Shown: positions 7,503-17,507, counted from the first letter of the stretch. The stretch: DNA of 64,000 nt from Shewanella subflava (GCF_025971955.1 NZ_JAPDMX010000033.1:186001-250000); one strand, 5' to 3'. Notes: generated from the sequence alone by a model not told the origin. Translations and numbers: made by a program.

Positions 7503-10127
7503 ATGGATATGCCTTGGTGCGTTATAACGCCTAGCAACAAAAAGAAAGCGCTTACAGTCTGCATCGCTACTATTTTATGTGCAGGTACGGCGGATACCGC
7601 ATCGGCGGCTCACCCAAGTATTACACCACAAACCATACACAGCTTAACTGTATTACCTGACAGTGAAAAACAGCGTATTGGTGATCGTATTGCCAAAGTG
7701 GAAGATGAAATCAACCGCTTATTGCCATTACTGACTTTAGAGGAAAAAGTGTCGCTAGTGCATGCTGCGGGTAAATTTCATATTCCGGCAATTGAACGTT
7801 TAGGGATCCACGAAATGTGGATGTCTGATGGTCCCCACGGTGTCCGCTACGAAATTGACCGTGATTCATGGGCTCCGGCGGGATGGACCAATGACTACTC
7901 CACATACCTGCCCCCTCTTACTGCCGTTGCCGCCAGCTGGGATGAAAACATGGCTAAGCTGCATGGTAATGTTTTAGGTGCTGAAGCTCGACACCGTAAC
8001 AAAGATCTTATTCTGGGACCTGGGGTGAACCTTGCCCGTCTGCCACTCTACGGCCGTAATTTTGAGTATATGGGTGAAGATCCTTTTTTAGCCGCAAGAC
8101 TTGTGGTGCCAACCGTAAAAGCGATTCAGGCTAATGATGTGGGCGCGACCGTCAAACACTATGCGTTAAATACCCAAGAACTTAACCGAACTGGTGTTAA
8201 CGCCACCCCCGACGAGCGAACCTTACGTGAAGTATATTTACCGGCGTTTGAAGCTGCAGTAAAGCAAGCTAACGTGCATGCGATTATGGGGGCTTATAAT
8301 GAATTTAGAGGCACAAATGCTAACCAAAGCGAACACTTAGTCAAAACCATTTTAAAAGGTGAATGGGGTTATCAAGGGGTGCTGTTGACGGACTGGAATG
8401 TTGACATTAATACCTACGATGCTGCGATGAATGGTCTTGATATTGAAATGGGCACTGATGTTGCCAGCTTTGATGAATATTTTATGGCAAAACCGCTATT
8501 AGCGATGATCAAAGAAGGTAAAATTCCTGAGTCAATCTTAGACGATAAAGTCGCACGTATTTTACGAGTGCAATTAAGTATCGGCATGATGGATAAACAA
8601 CGTTTATCCGGCGAACGAAATACCGATAGTCACCGCCAGGATGCCAGAACCATTGCGACCAATGGTGTGGTGTTACTGAAAAATGATAGCCAAGTTTTAC
8701 CGTTACACGCCGCTAAAATAAACAATATTTTGGTACTTGGCCCCAATGCAGATAAACGTCATGGATTTGGTGGCGGCTCTTCTGAGGTAAAAGCATTATA
8801 TGAAATTACCCCACTTGATGGCTTAAAAGCCAAACTGGGCGACAAAGTCAACATCACATTAATGCGTCCTGCCAGCAGCCAATTTATGCCCATTTCCAAT
8901 GACTATCTCACCACTCGTCACTGGACAGGCACGCCATCGTGGCAAATTAATTATTATCAAGATACCGCTATGACCCAGATAGCAAGCGAATCTTGGATAG
9001 CCGATCCACAATTTGATGCAAAAGGACAAACTCAGTCGATTGAGATTAAAGCCAATATTAAACCTATGGAATCAGGTAACCACAGTTTCAACATCAAAGC
9101 CGATGGTCAGGTTGCACTGCTTATAAACGACAAGCCGTTAATTCCGCAATCAAAGGCACAAGCCAATAAGATAGTATCTGCATCCATGCCATTGGAGGCA
9201 GGAGAAACCTATACAGTCAGTTTCCGTTACCAAGGCGATAAGCAAGCAACCTTAGGCTGGGAAACACCGAATAGTTTATATCACAGTGAAAGTGAATATC
9301 TCGCGGCAGTAAAAAAAGCTGATGCGGTAATTTACTTTGGTGGGCTTAGTCATGCTGACGATAGAGAGTCCATCGACAGACCTGATATGGTATTACCAGG
9401 CCAGCAAGATGAAGTGATATCCAAATTGCTCAGCGCAAACCCCAATACCATAGTGATGATGATTGGGGGGTCTGCGGTGGAAATGCCCTGGGCCAATAAA
9501 GCTAAGGCATTACTTTGGGGCTGGTACGGCGGTATGGAAGCTGGCCATGCTTATGCAGATATTTTATTTGGTGACGCTAATCCAAGTGGAAAAATGCCCA
9601 TTACACTCCCTAAAAAACTGACTGATACCGCTCCAATAGCACTAAATGATTACAACGCTGACACCTCGCTATATAGTGAAGGCGTTTTCATTGGTTATCG
9701 CTGGTTCGAACAACAACATATCGCGCCTGAGTTCCCATTTGGTCACGGCTTGTCATACAGCCAATTTAATTATACTGATATGACATTATCTAGCCCCAGC
9801 ATAAGTGGTGACAACACCTTAACCGTGTCAGTAAACATCACCAACACAAGTAAAGTAGATGGCGCTGAAGTGGTGCAGTTGTACTTACGAGATGTCGATT
9901 CAAGCGTGCCTCGCCCAATCAAAGAACTAAAAGGCTTTGACAAGGTCTGGCTAAAAGCTGGTGAAACTCAAACAGCCCAGTTCACCTTAACTCAACGGGA
10001 CTTGTCGTTTTGGGATGTTAAAAGCCATGATTGGTTAGCCGAATCAGGAGAATTTGAAATTATGCTTGGAGCTTCGGTTACCGACATCAGACTCAGTAAA
10101 AAATTCCACTACAAAACAGCAAAATAA
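7503..10127 (+). CDS. Secreted glycoside hydrolase family 3 beta-glucosidase-like enzyme with PA14 insert
   Basis: 874 residues. A signal peptide (basic stretch at 13-15, hydrophobic core, small residues before A36) predicts export. The GH3 N-domain runs to about 360, with MSDGPHGVR (107-115), KHYALN (218-223) and the catalytic nucleophile D297 in GVLLTDWN. The C-domain is split by a PA14-like carbohydrate-binding insert at about 465-590. The acid/base candidate is E622 in HADDRESIDRP, as in PA14-type GH3 enzymes. An Fn3-like domain closes the protein (about 785-865). PA14-bearing relatives cleave beta-glucosides and related exo-linked sugars; exact specificity cannot be told. AAGGA precedes ATG by eight bases. 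It ends the operon and gives the cassette a carbohydrate context. It should act in the periplasm or be surface-exposed. Confidence 0.93.
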   Translation: MDMPWCVITPSNKKKALTVCIATILCAGTADTASAAHPSITPQTIHSLTVLPDSEKQRIGDRIAKVEDEINRLLPLLTLEEKVSLVHAAGKFHIPAIERLGIHEMWMSDGPHGVRYEIDRDSWAPAGWTNDYSTYLPPLTAVAASWDENMAKLHGNVLGAEARHRNKDLILGPGVNLARLPLYGRNFEYMGEDPFLAARLVVPTVKAIQANDVGATVKHYALNTQELNRTGVNATPDERTLREVYLPAFEAAVKQANVHAIMGAYNEFRGTNANQSEHLVKTILKGEWGYQGVLLTDWNVDINTYDAAMNGLDIEMGTDVASFDEYFMAKPLLAMIKEGKIPESILDDKVARILRVQLSIGMMDKQRLSGERNTDSHRQDARTIATNGVVLLKNDSQVLPLHAAKINNILVLGPNADKRHGFGGGSSEVKALYEITPLDGLKAKLGDKVNITLMRPASSQFMPISNDYLTTRHWTGTPSWQINYYQDTAMTQIASESWIADPQFDAKGQTQSIEIKANIKPMESGNHSFNIKADGQVALLINDKPLIPQSKAQANKIVSASMPLEAGETYTVSFRYQGDKQATLGWETPNSLYHSESEYLAAVKKADAVIYFGGLSHADDRESIDRPDMVLPGQQDEVISKLLSANPNTIVMMIGGSAVEMPWANKAKALLWGWYGGMEAGHAYADILFGDANPSGKMPITLPKKLTDTAPIALNDYNADTSLYSEGVFIGYRWFEQQHIAPEFPFGHGLSYSQFNYTDMTLSSPSISGDNTLTVSVNITNTSKVDGAEVVQLYLRDVDSSVPRPIKELKGFDKVWLKAGETQTAQFTLTQRDLSFWDVKSHDWLAESGEFEIMLGASVTDIRLSKKFHYKTAK

Positions 10128-10148
10128 ACACTTAATAGAAATGACACA

Positions 10149-10184
10149 GTGATAACCACCGACTGAAGTCGCTGGTTTAGGGTT
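10149..10184 (+). repeat. Orphan right end of the interspersed repeat found around ompW
   Basis: The sequence gtgataaccacc...ctggtttag matches the right-hand hairpin of the full repeat copies at 37187-37443 and 38773-39024 (for example gtgataaccacctactgacg in the second copy). The hairpin here is ACCACCGAC-TGAA-GTCGCTGGT with one mismatch. Only about 36 bases are shared; the rest of the element is missing. Confidence 0.55.
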
Positions 10185-10196
10185 GATAATTAAAAA

Positions 10197-10222
10197 AGCC
10201 GGCTTATATGCCGGCTGCTTTT
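10197..10222. terminator. Bidirectional terminator between GH3 and the binding-protein gene
   Basis: The perfect stem AGCCGGC (10197-10203)/GCCGGCT (10210-10216) with a 6-nt loop has A residues on the left and T residues on the right, so it can act for both convergent transcripts. Confidence 0.8.
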
Positions 10223-10246
10223 TGAGGTTATCTTGCGCGATTACGG

Positions 10247-11023
10247 CTAAAATTCATTTAATACTTTCTGCTCAGCCTCAGCAATCATGGCACTGAGCTT
10301 ACCCGTTTTAGCTAATGACTTAATGGCATTATCGATAATTGGAACAAGTTCTTGACGATTGGGGTGGATATACACATACACAGGTTGCGTTTTTATGGTA
10401 GCAGGTTGCACCATCAATCCTGCCTCATATCGTTTGTTAATTGTCGCCATACCATCCATATAACTGGCAATAACAACATCAACTCTTTTCTTATTGAGCA
10501 GGTCCATCATCTTTTCTGTGGTCGCTGAATAAAACACCTTTTGCGGATTAAGGCCCAAATTTTGAGTATGTTTAACGCCCGTTAACACGCCGACATTTAA
10601 TTCAGTAATATCCGCGACAGAACTGATGTTAAGAGGCGTATTTTTGCGGGTAAAAAATGCCGTTTTAATTTCATAATAAGACGTGGGGACTCTGATGAAA
10701 TCAGGGTTATCTTCGCCATAACGCCATACTCGCATGATTTCACCATTTACCTGACCATCGCGCATACTGCGCTCTGCTCTTGGTGCAGGTAACATCTCAA
10801 TGTCACACTGTAATTTTTGGGTGAAACAAATTTCTTGTATGATGATTTTGCCAATATTTTGAATCGATGAGTCGGCGACCCCCACAAAGTGCGTAGCACG
10901 ATCATCACTCAAGGCTTGGGGAACAGTGCCCAGCAAACAGACGAATAACACCGCTTTTAATTGATACTTGCAACATCGATACGATTGAAATGACTTAAAT
11001 AATATGACCAATGAATCTTTCAT
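10247..11023 (-). CDS. Periplasmic solute-binding protein, SBP family 3-like, orphan
   Basis: 258 residues. An N-terminal hydrophobic segment (LKAVLFVCLLGTVPQALS, about 22-39) is a probable signal peptide. The remainder resembles the amino-acid-type periplasmic binding fold: a first lobe with VGVADSSIQNIGKIIIQEI, the AERSMRDGQVNGE region seen in many transporter substrate-binding domain proteins of Shewanella and Vibrio, and the hinge LNVGVLTGVKHTQNLG followed by VDVVIASYMDGMATI. The closest functional analogy is extracellular ligand sensing or capture. No ABC permease or ATPase lies nearby, so it may be a sensor component or a stand-alone binding protein. Its ATG overlaps the stop of the upstream DUF502 gene by four bases (ATGA), implying coupled translation. 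Ligand unknown. Confidence 0.75.
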   Translation of the reverse strand: MKDSLVILFKSFQSYRCCKYQLKAVLFVCLLGTVPQALSDDRATHFVGVADSSIQNIGKIIIQEICFTQKLQCDIEMLPAPRAERSMRDGQVNGEIMRVWRYGEDNPDFIRVPTSYYEIKTAFFTRKNTPLNISSVADITELNVGVLTGVKHTQNLGLNPQKVFYSATTEKMMDLLNKKRVDVVIASYMDGMATINKRYEAGLMVQPATIKTQPVYVYIHPNRQELVPIIDNAIKSLAKTGKLSAMIAEAEQKVLNEF

Positions 11024-11631
11024 CGGGAGATCTCTTTTTGTTTCGCGACGTCATTACTTTTAGTGGTTGAAATACCTGCAGTCAAATTAAACCGCATCGC
11101 ATCTTCAAACGACCAATCGACATTGATAAGTTCATCACGTTTTACTAAGGTTGTGATACCTGCAACCTGGTAGCTAAGTTGAAATAATACTGGCACCCAA
11201 TCCCCTTCAGGCAATGCATCGGTTAACGGCTGAGGCGTATGATCGCTCATAATAAAACCAACAACATACCCGCCACTTGCCTGTTTAACAAGCACTGTTT
11301 TTTGTGTTTTTGGCTTGCCATCGCGATTCATTAAACCCGCTATGTCGCGAATACTGCCATACACAGATTTAAACAGCGGAAACTTCATTAGCTGGCGCTC
11401 TAACCAAGCATACAGCCACACTATCGGGCTAACTGAAAATAATAAACCAGCAAGAAACACAATAACAGCAACCAACATAAATCCTGCCCCCACAAACATA
11501 AAGGGAGCGCCAAGGGTGTTGAGTAGCAGTTGACCCAGGCCATCGAGTGAAATAAACAGTGACCAAAATAACCAAATAGATAGCACCATAGGTAATAAAT
11601 TGGTTAGGCCACGCGCTAAAGTATTTTTCAT
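11020..11631 (-). CDS. DUF502 family inner-membrane protein
   Basis: 203 residues. Two strongly hydrophobic segments (about 8-32 and 42-75, the latter including FMFVGAGFMLVAVIVFLAGLLF) are followed by WLERQLMKFPLFKSVYGSIRDI, the conserved DUF502 core, and a soluble C-terminal domain containing GYVVGFIMSD and PVLFQLSYQVAGITTLVKRDEL. The family occurs in bacteria and plants (COV-like) and has no proven biochemical function. The gene forms a four-base overlap with the downstream binding-protein gene, and the pst operon terminator lies behind it, so it has its own promoter. Family assignment is good, function unknown. Confidence 0.85.
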   Translation of the reverse strand: MKNTLARGLTNLLPMVLSIWLFWSLFISLDGLGQLLLNTLGAPFMFVGAGFMLVAVIVFLAGLLFSVSPIVWLYAWLERQLMKFPLFKSVYGSIRDIAGLMNRDGKPKTQKTVLVKQASGGYVVGFIMSDHTPQPLTDALPEGDWVPVLFQLSYQVAGITTLVKRDELINVDWSFEDAMRFNLTAGISTTKSNDVAKQKEISR

Positions 11632-11683
11632 AAAATGTCAGTTTCTTGATTGAAGTAAAAATGCCCCGACATTAAAGCAAATA

Positions 11684-11715
11684 AAAACGCCTTAAGCGAT
11701 AACTTAAGGCGTTTT
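11684..11715 (-). terminator. Terminator of the pst-phoU operon
   Basis: The perfect 13-bp inverted repeat AAAACGCCTTAAG (11684-11696)/CTTAAGGCGTTTT (11703-11715), loop six, yields a U-run on the minus strand 40 bp after phoU. Confidence 0.85.
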
Positions 11716-11754
11716 CAATCTGATTACAGAACAAAATTTGTCATTGTCTCGAAC

Positions 11755-12465
11755 TTACTGATGTAAATCCTTTTCCATATCTTCATATGAAGTATGACGA
11801 ACATCTTTACCCTTAACGTAATAAATAATGTATTCACAAATATTTTTACAACGGTCACCAACACGCTCCACAGCACGGGCGGCCCATAACACATCAAGTA
11901 CACCCGGAATAGAGCGAGGATCTTCCATCATATAGGTCATTAACTGACGAATAATACCTTCATATTCTTTATCTAACTTAGCATCTTCTTTATGCAATTC
12001 AAACGCTTGCTCAGCATCCATCCGGGCTAATGCATCTAAAGTAGCATGTAATGTACGTGTAGCATGACGCCCCATACTTTCAATACTGACTAACAGCGGT
12101 TCTTGGCTTTTAGCACGTTTATCAACAGCCGCTTTTGCAATACGCACACACGCATCACCGATACGTTCTAAATCGGTAATGGTTTTTGAAATCGCTAAAA
12201 TTAACCGTAAGTCACTTGCCGCAGGTTGACGTTTAGCGATGATGCGAGTGCATTCTTCATCAATTGCCACTTCCATGCCATTTACTTTATGGTCACCATC
12301 GATGACGGTTTTTGCCAGCTCGGCATCTAAGCCTGCTAATGCATCAAGCGCTTGTTCTAATTGACGCTCTACTAATCCACCCATCGCCAATACGCGGTTG
12401 CGAATATCATCCAGTTCAGCGTTGAATTGACCAGAGATATGTTTATTTAAATTCATTTTTTCCAT
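11755..12465 (-). CDS. phoU: Phosphate-specific transport system accessory protein PhoU
   Basis: 236 residues, normal PhoU length. Two homologous three-helix PhoU repeats are visible, each with the metal-binding E/D-R-(I/V)-G-D motif: [14 protein letters not shown] near 93-106 and [16 protein letters not shown] near 194-209. PhoU binds metal clusters, links PstB to the PhoR sensor and restrains phosphate uptake and Pho-regulon expression. AAGG lies eight bases before the first ATG; a second ATG three codons on is possible. Last gene of the pst operon, 71 bp after pstB. Confidence 0.97.
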   Translation of the reverse strand: MEKMNLNKHISGQFNAELDDIRNRVLAMGGLVERQLEQALDALAGLDAELAKTVIDGDHKVNGMEVAIDEECTRIIAKRQPAASDLRLILAISKTITDLERIGDACVRIAKAAVDKRAKSQEPLLVSIESMGRHATRTLHATLDALARMDAEQAFELHKEDAKLDKEYEGIIRQLMTYMMEDPRSIPGVLDVLWAARAVERVGDRCKNICEYIIYYVKGKDVRHTSYEDMEKDLHQ

Positions 12466-12536
12466 GTTATTAACCTTAAGCTAAAAATACTGAGTCCCGT
12501 TTATGAGCTGATTTTACGTGAAGATCGATTCGAAAA

Positions 12537-13355
12537 TTAACCATAACGCCCAGTAATATAATCTTCGGTTTTACGCTTTTTAGGCGTGGTAAATATGGTG
12601 TTGGTATCGGCATATTCAACCAATTCACCCATGTACATAAATGCAGTTTGATCTGATACACGTGCCGCTTGTTGCATGTTGTGTGTCACAATGACTACGG
12701 TATACTTTTGTTTCAACTCAGTAATTAACTCTTCAATCGTTAAGGTTGAAATAGGGTCAAGTGCTGATGTTGGCTCATCGAGTAATAATACTTCAGGTTC
12801 AATAGCTATTGCTCGGGCAATAACTAACCGTTGTTGCTGACCGCCTGATAAACCAAAGGCATTATCGTGTAAACGATCTTTCACTTCGTCCCAAATAGCC
12901 GCGCCACGTAATGAGCGCTCTGCCGCCTCATCCAAATCACGACGGTTATTCAAACCTTGTAAACGTAAGCCATAAACCACATTTTCATAAATGGATTTAG
13001 GAAACGGGTTCGGGCGCTGAAACACCATACCGACGTTACGACGTAAGGCTGCCACATCGACTTTTTTATCATAAATATTTTGACCATGAAGTAATATTTC
13101 ACCGTCAATTTTACAGGTGTCAACTAAGTCATTCATCCGGTTTATGCAGCGTAACAAGGTTGATTTACCACAACCACTAGGACCAATAAATGCCGTCACC
13201 TGCTTTTTAGGGATCTTCATCGACACATCAAATAACGCCTGCTTTTCACCGTAACGTAAATCAAGGTTACGGATTTCTAAAGCAGTATCCTGTGAAGGTA
13301 AATTAGCTAAATCTACAGTGTCTGTTTGCATGTTTGAACGATCAATCGAAATCAT
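12537..13355 (-). CDS. pstB: Phosphate ABC transporter ATP-binding protein PstB
   Basis: 272 residues. Walker A GPSGCGKS (58-65), the phosphate-family signature LSGGQQQRL, Walker [14 protein letters not shown] and the H-loop [13 protein letters not shown] are all intact. PstB drives phosphate import through the PstC-PstA channel at the inner-membrane cytoplasmic face. It is preceded by an AGGAAAG ribosome-binding site and lies 25 bp after pstA. Specific residues such as CINRMNDL and [15 protein letters not shown] distinguish PstB from other ABC ATPases. Confidence 0.97.
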   Translation of the reverse strand: MISIDRSNMQTDTVDLANLPSQDTALEIRNLDLRYGEKQALFDVSMKIPKKQVTAFIGPSGCGKSTLLRCINRMNDLVDTCKIDGEILLHGQNIYDKKVDVAALRRNVGMVFQRPNPFPKSIYENVVYGLRLQGLNNRRDLDEAAERSLRGAAIWDEVKDRLHDNAFGLSGGQQQRLVIARAIAIEPEVLLLDEPTSALDPISTLTIEELITELKQKYTVVIVTHNMQQAARVSDQTAFMYMGELVEYADTNTIFTTPKKRKTEDYITGRYG

Positions 13356-13380
13356 TTTTTCTTTCCTCAGGATATCGCTA

Positions 13381-15039
13381 TTAGTGTTCTAGCGAACGGA
13401 ATTTTTCACGTAAATGGTTACGCACGCTAATTGCAGTTAAGTTTAATGCCACAATTACCGAAACTAATAAAAATGAGGTGGCGTAAACTAATGGACGCGC
13501 TGCCTCAACGTTAGGACTTTGAAAGCCGACGTCATAAATATGGAAGCCTAAATGCATAAACTTTCTTTCTAAATGTACAAATGGAAAGTTCATATCTATT
13601 GGTAAGGTAGGAGCGAGTTTCACCACACCAACCAACATCAAGGGCGCAACTTCACCGGCAGCACGCGCTACCGCAAGAATTAACCCCGTCATAATAGCTG
13701 GGCTGGCCATTGGGATAACAATGCGCCATAAGGTTTCAGCTTTGGTTGCGCCCAGCGCAAGGCTGCCTTGACGAACCGCACTAGGAATACGACTTAAGCC
13801 TTCTTCGGTGGATACGATGACCACCGGCAAGGTTAAAATCGCTAATGTCAACGCTGACCAAATCACCCCTGGCGAGCCAAAGGTTGGCGCGGGTAATGCT
13901 TCTGGGTAAAACAACTGGTCGAGTGAACCACCAAGCATATAGACGAAGAAGCCCAAACCAAAAACACCGTAAACAATTGACGGAACACCGGCTAAGTTAA
14001 TCACCGCAATGCGGATCATTTTTGTAATTGGCCCTTTTTTAGCATACTCATGTAAGTAAATCGCCGCCACAACACCAAATGGCGTCACTATCACAGCCAT
14101 CAACATCACCATGAATACGGTACCAAAAATGGCGGGGAATACGCCACCCTCGGTATTCGCTTCACGTGGGTCGTGGCTAACAAATCGACCTAGACCGGTA
14201 AACCAGTGACCAATTTTGCCAATAAACGACATGTGATTAACGTAGTTGACATCTAATATAGTGTCTAACTTCAAGGTCACTTCTTCGCCGCGCATATCGC
14301 GAATAATCACCGAGTCACGAGCCGCTTTATCACGTAAAGCAAATAGCGATTTTTCAAGTACTAAATAGTCTTGATTGAGCTTGGCAATACCCGCAGCAAT
14401 TTCGGCTTTACGCTCAGCAGTTAAGCTATTTTCTAATTCGTACTTGCGCTCTTTCAAGCGTAAACGTTCGATTTCATAGTTAATCGAACCAATATCACTT
14501 TTTTGTAATGCTAACGCTTCATTACTGATCTCCACGGCACGATTAATATGATCAATCAGTGAAGTTTCAAGTGCTCCGCCCTCTAATGCTAAGCGTTGAC
14601 CATCTTCAATGACAGCAATAGGAAAACCATAAAAGTTGCCGTTTTTGGTACGTTCAAATTTAGCCACATCCTCTGGTGTGCTACGACTGACAATATCAGT
14701 CGCAAGGATCCAACGAAAGTCTAAGCCTACAAACTCACGGTTACCGGTTTTCACTAAGTAACGCGTCACAAACTCTCCAGGGTGCTGATTGAATTTATGG
14801 CCCGCTGAAATCAAGCGCTCTGTTGGCACTTCTTCACGGTCATAAATCTCACCAATCAAGGTGCTTTTATTTCCCTGTTGGTCCTGTAACTCCCACTGAT
14901 AAACATCGGCTGGCCAAAAATAACTTAGACCACGCCATGCAATCAGTAACAGTAAACCCAGCACGGCAATTAAGCTGATACTCACCGCGCCGCCAGTCAT
15001 CCATATCCAGGGTGAACCTGATTTAAACCACTTACCCAT
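13381..15039 (-). CDS. pstA: Phosphate ABC transporter permease PstA, long form
   Basis: 552 residues against roughly 300 in E. coli. After a first membrane segment (about 14-37) comes a periplasmic insert of over 200 residues, including a charged coiled-coil-like stretch at about 170-240 ([19 protein letters not shown]). The permease core occupies about 300-545, with the EAA-type loop [23 protein letters not shown] and [13 protein letters not shown]. Long PstA proteins of this shape are usual in Shewanella and Vibrio relatives. It pairs with PstC to form the transmembrane phosphate channel. It lies 58 bp after pstC. Confidence 0.95.
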   Translation of the reverse strand: MGKWFKSGSPWIWMTGGAVSISLIAVLGLLLLIAWRGLSYFWPADVYQWELQDQQGNKSTLIGEIYDREEVPTERLISAGHKFNQHPGEFVTRYLVKTGNREFVGLDFRWILATDIVSRSTPEDVAKFERTKNGNFYGFPIAVIEDGQRLALEGGALETSLIDHINRAVEISNEALALQKSDIGSINYEIERLRLKERKYELENSLTAERKAEIAAGIAKLNQDYLVLEKSLFALRDKAARDSVIIRDMRGEEVTLKLDTILDVNYVNHMSFIGKIGHWFTGLGRFVSHDPREANTEGGVFPAIFGTVFMVMLMAVIVTPFGVVAAIYLHEYAKKGPITKMIRIAVINLAGVPSIVYGVFGLGFFVYMLGGSLDQLFYPEALPAPTFGSPGVIWSALTLAILTLPVVIVSTEEGLSRIPSAVRQGSLALGATKAETLWRIVIPMASPAIMTGLILAVARAAGEVAPLMLVGVVKLAPTLPIDMNFPFVHLERKFMHLGFHIYDVGFQSPNVEAARPLVYATSFLLVSVIVALNLTAISVRNHLREKFRSLEH

Positions 15040-15097
15040 TGCATAAACCTCTTAAGACGACTGCTGAAATTGTATTGATAAATATCATCATCATTCC

Positions 15098-17350
15098 TTA
15101 AAGTGAGCTGTATCGATCACGTAAACGTTGACGCACAACTTCTGCAATCGTGTTGAACACAAACGTGAAGATGAACAGTACGAATGCAGCCAAGAACAAC
15201 ACACGATAATGCGATGAACCGATAGCTGATTCTGGCATTTCAACAGCAATGTTCGCTGCCAGCGTTCTCATCCCTTCAAACACACTCCATTCCAAAATAG
15301 CCGTGTTACCTGTTGCCATCAGTACAATCATGGTTTCACCAACAGCGCGACCTAATCCCATCATAATTGCCGAGAAAATACCTGGGCTGGCGGTTAATAA
15401 CACCACACGAGTCAATGTTTGCCAGTTCGTTGCACCTAGCGCCAAACTACCGTTAGACAAGTGGCGAGGCACCGAGAAAATAGCGTCTTCTGCGATAGAG
15501 AAAATTGTCGGAATAACCGCAAAACCCATCGCAATACCGACGACTAAAGCATTACGTTGATCGAAAGTGATACCGAGATCATTGGTAATAAATTGGCGGG
15601 TATTACCATCAAAAAACATCACTTCAATGGTTGGGCTAATGGCAAACGAGAACCATCCAACAAAAACAATTACCGGAATTAACATTAATTCTTGATAGAT
15701 TTCTGGTAAGCGTTGTTTCCAAGTCTGCGGTAATTTGCTCCAACTAAACGCACTGACAAGAATCGCTGTTGGCAGCAAAAACAGCAGTAATAAAATACCT
15801 GGCAAATGATCTTCAATCAGCGGGGCTAACCATAAACCGGCAAGAAAACCTAAAATAACCGTCGGTAAGGCTTCCATAATTTCAATGGTAGGTTTAACCA
15901 CATTACGCACTTTAGGTGTCATAAAATAAGCGGTATAAATTGCGCCTGCTATTGCCAATGGAACAGCAAAAAGCATCGCATAAAATGCTGCTTTCATGGT
16001 ACCAAACGCTAAAGGCATCAAGCTGAGTTTTGCTTCAAAATCATCTGAGCCAGAAGTTGACTGCCATACATATTGTGGCTCTGGGTAGCCCTCGTACCAC
16101 ACTTTTTGCCACATTGCGCTCCAAGATACTTCTGGGTGGCTGTTTTCAACGGCAAACAAATGTAGTTTTTTGTCTGCTTCAACAATTAATGCATTTGAGC
16201 GTGGGCTAAACGACATCAACCCTGGATTTGGCAAGTCAAACTTCTCGTCAAATAACTCACGCTGACTGGTGGTATAAAGCAGTGTGAGTTCTCCTTCTGG
16301 GCTTAGTACCGCGAAGCTTTTACGGTAAAACTCAACCGCCATTGTGCCAATAGGCGCTAAATTATCAAATTCACGAATTTGCTGGTACAAACGGCCATTC
16401 TCACTGTTTACTTGAAAGAATTGGCTAACCACACCCGTGTCGTAACTCACAAGAATAGAACTGGCACCGGCCAGTAAATTGACCTTATTAACATTAGACC
16501 CACCGCGGGTAACGTCAATAACCTGCAATAACTCAACGGATTCTGCATCACGAATGTCATAGACATACAGCTTATTCGCGGCAGGTAAAATCAATTGACG
16601 ATGATCGGGTGTCATTAAAGGCGTTAATGATTTTGATGGCGCTTCTTCAATAACAGAATGATAAGCGGTCCATTCCACTTCTTCTGTCATCATATTTTCT
16701 TCGCCATCTTGGCGATTGATATTCCACAAACCATTTTGGTCTTGGAACACGAAACTCATGCGGCTATCGGAATAATCAAAAGCTAAGTGGTATATGGCGC
16801 CATTAGGATTAATTAATAAGGGCTCATCGTTTAAATATTGCACTTTAGGCGTAATTAAACGTTGGTTGTCAGGATAAGTCACATTAAAGTCAATGCCGAC
16901 CACGATAACTTCACCGCTGCTTAAACCTAAAGCAACACGTTGCTCGTTTGGACTCGACTTCACACTACTAGTCACGGTAGTGCCTTGGGGAATGCTAATC
17001 GTATGAGATGAAATAAGCTGATTCGTGACAGAAGAGTAAAAGTCAATTTGACCATTATTCGACACACGAAATAACACTTCATTTTGCTCATCACTCCCAA
17101 CCATCAATGTGGGAGAATCAGTATGCTGCAGCTCAACTTTTGTAACGTGTTGAATATCAGCACCATCAAAAATAGGTTTGATAACATAAAGCAGATAGAA
17201 AAAAATCAACAATAACGCGACAAACACCATAGTGCCGCCAACAGTTACGCCAATTTGTGCTGCCTTATCCTTAAATGCCCTACGAGTTGCATAGCGATCT
17301 ACGAGTAGATTTTTAGCCGCAGAACCAGGCTGACTTACCTGACTTTCCAT
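15098..17350 (-). CDS. pstC: Phosphate ABC transporter permease PstC, long form with periplasmic domain
   Basis: 750 residues, more than twice the E. coli length. A first membrane helix (about 35-60) is followed by roughly 370 residues with repeated beta-rich segments (for example QLILPAANKLYVYDIRD and SFAVLSPEGELTLLYTT) resembling a WD40-type propeller, then the permease core from about 450 with LGATNWQTLTRVVLLTASPGIFSA and GRAVGETMIVLMATGN. The core makes the phosphate channel with PstA. The propeller-like part is expected in the periplasm and may interact with PstS or the wall (inference). First gene of pstC-A-B-phoU; a PhoB-type promoter lies 124-157 bp upstream. Confidence 0.95.
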   Translation of the reverse strand: MESQVSQPGSAAKNLLVDRYATRRAFKDKAAQIGVTVGGTMVFVALLLIFFYLLYVIKPIFDGADIQHVTKVELQHTDSPTLMVGSDEQNEVLFRVSNNGQIDFYSSVTNQLISSHTISIPQGTTVTSSVKSSPNEQRVALGLSSGEVIVVGIDFNVTYPDNQRLITPKVQYLNDEPLLINPNGAIYHLAFDYSDSRMSFVFQDQNGLWNINRQDGEENMMTEEVEWTAYHSVIEEAPSKSLTPLMTPDHRQLILPAANKLYVYDIRDAESVELLQVIDVTRGGSNVNKVNLLAGASSILVSYDTGVVSQFFQVNSENGRLYQQIREFDNLAPIGTMAVEFYRKSFAVLSPEGELTLLYTTSQRELFDEKFDLPNPGLMSFSPRSNALIVEADKKLHLFAVENSHPEVSWSAMWQKVWYEGYPEPQYVWQSTSGSDDFEAKLSLMPLAFGTMKAAFYAMLFAVPLAIAGAIYTAYFMTPKVRNVVKPTIEIMEALPTVILGFLAGLWLAPLIEDHLPGILLLLFLLPTAILVSAFSWSKLPQTWKQRLPEIYQELMLIPVIVFVGWFSFAISPTIEVMFFDGNTRQFITNDLGITFDQRNALVVGIAMGFAVIPTIFSIAEDAIFSVPRHLSNGSLALGATNWQTLTRVVLLTASPGIFSAIMMGLGRAVGETMIVLMATGNTAILEWSVFEGMRTLAANIAVEMPESAIGSSHYRVLFLAAFVLFIFTFVFNTIAEVVRQRLRDRYSSL

Positions 17351-17473
17351 TAAGAACCTCTATATTTAATCATTCACTAGTATTAGTGCTTTGATTGTGT
17401 AAATTACTGTGTTAACAATAAATAATTCATAACATCAAATCATTTTTCATTAACCCAATGATAAGTGGCTGCG

Positions 17474-17507
17474 ATTATATTACGTAAAGATGACAGTAGT
17501 GTTACAG
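17474..17507 (-). promoter_or_regulatory. PhoB-dependent promoter of pstC (Pho box plus -10)
   Basis: On the minus strand CTGTAACACTACTGTCAT (17507 to 17490) consists of two CTGT-A- heptamers separated by four bases, the PhoB box layout; the second heptamer is a perfect CTGTCAT. Ten bases later a perfect TATAAT occupies 17479-17474. No -35 hexamer is seen, as expected where PhoB replaces it. Confidence 0.8.
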
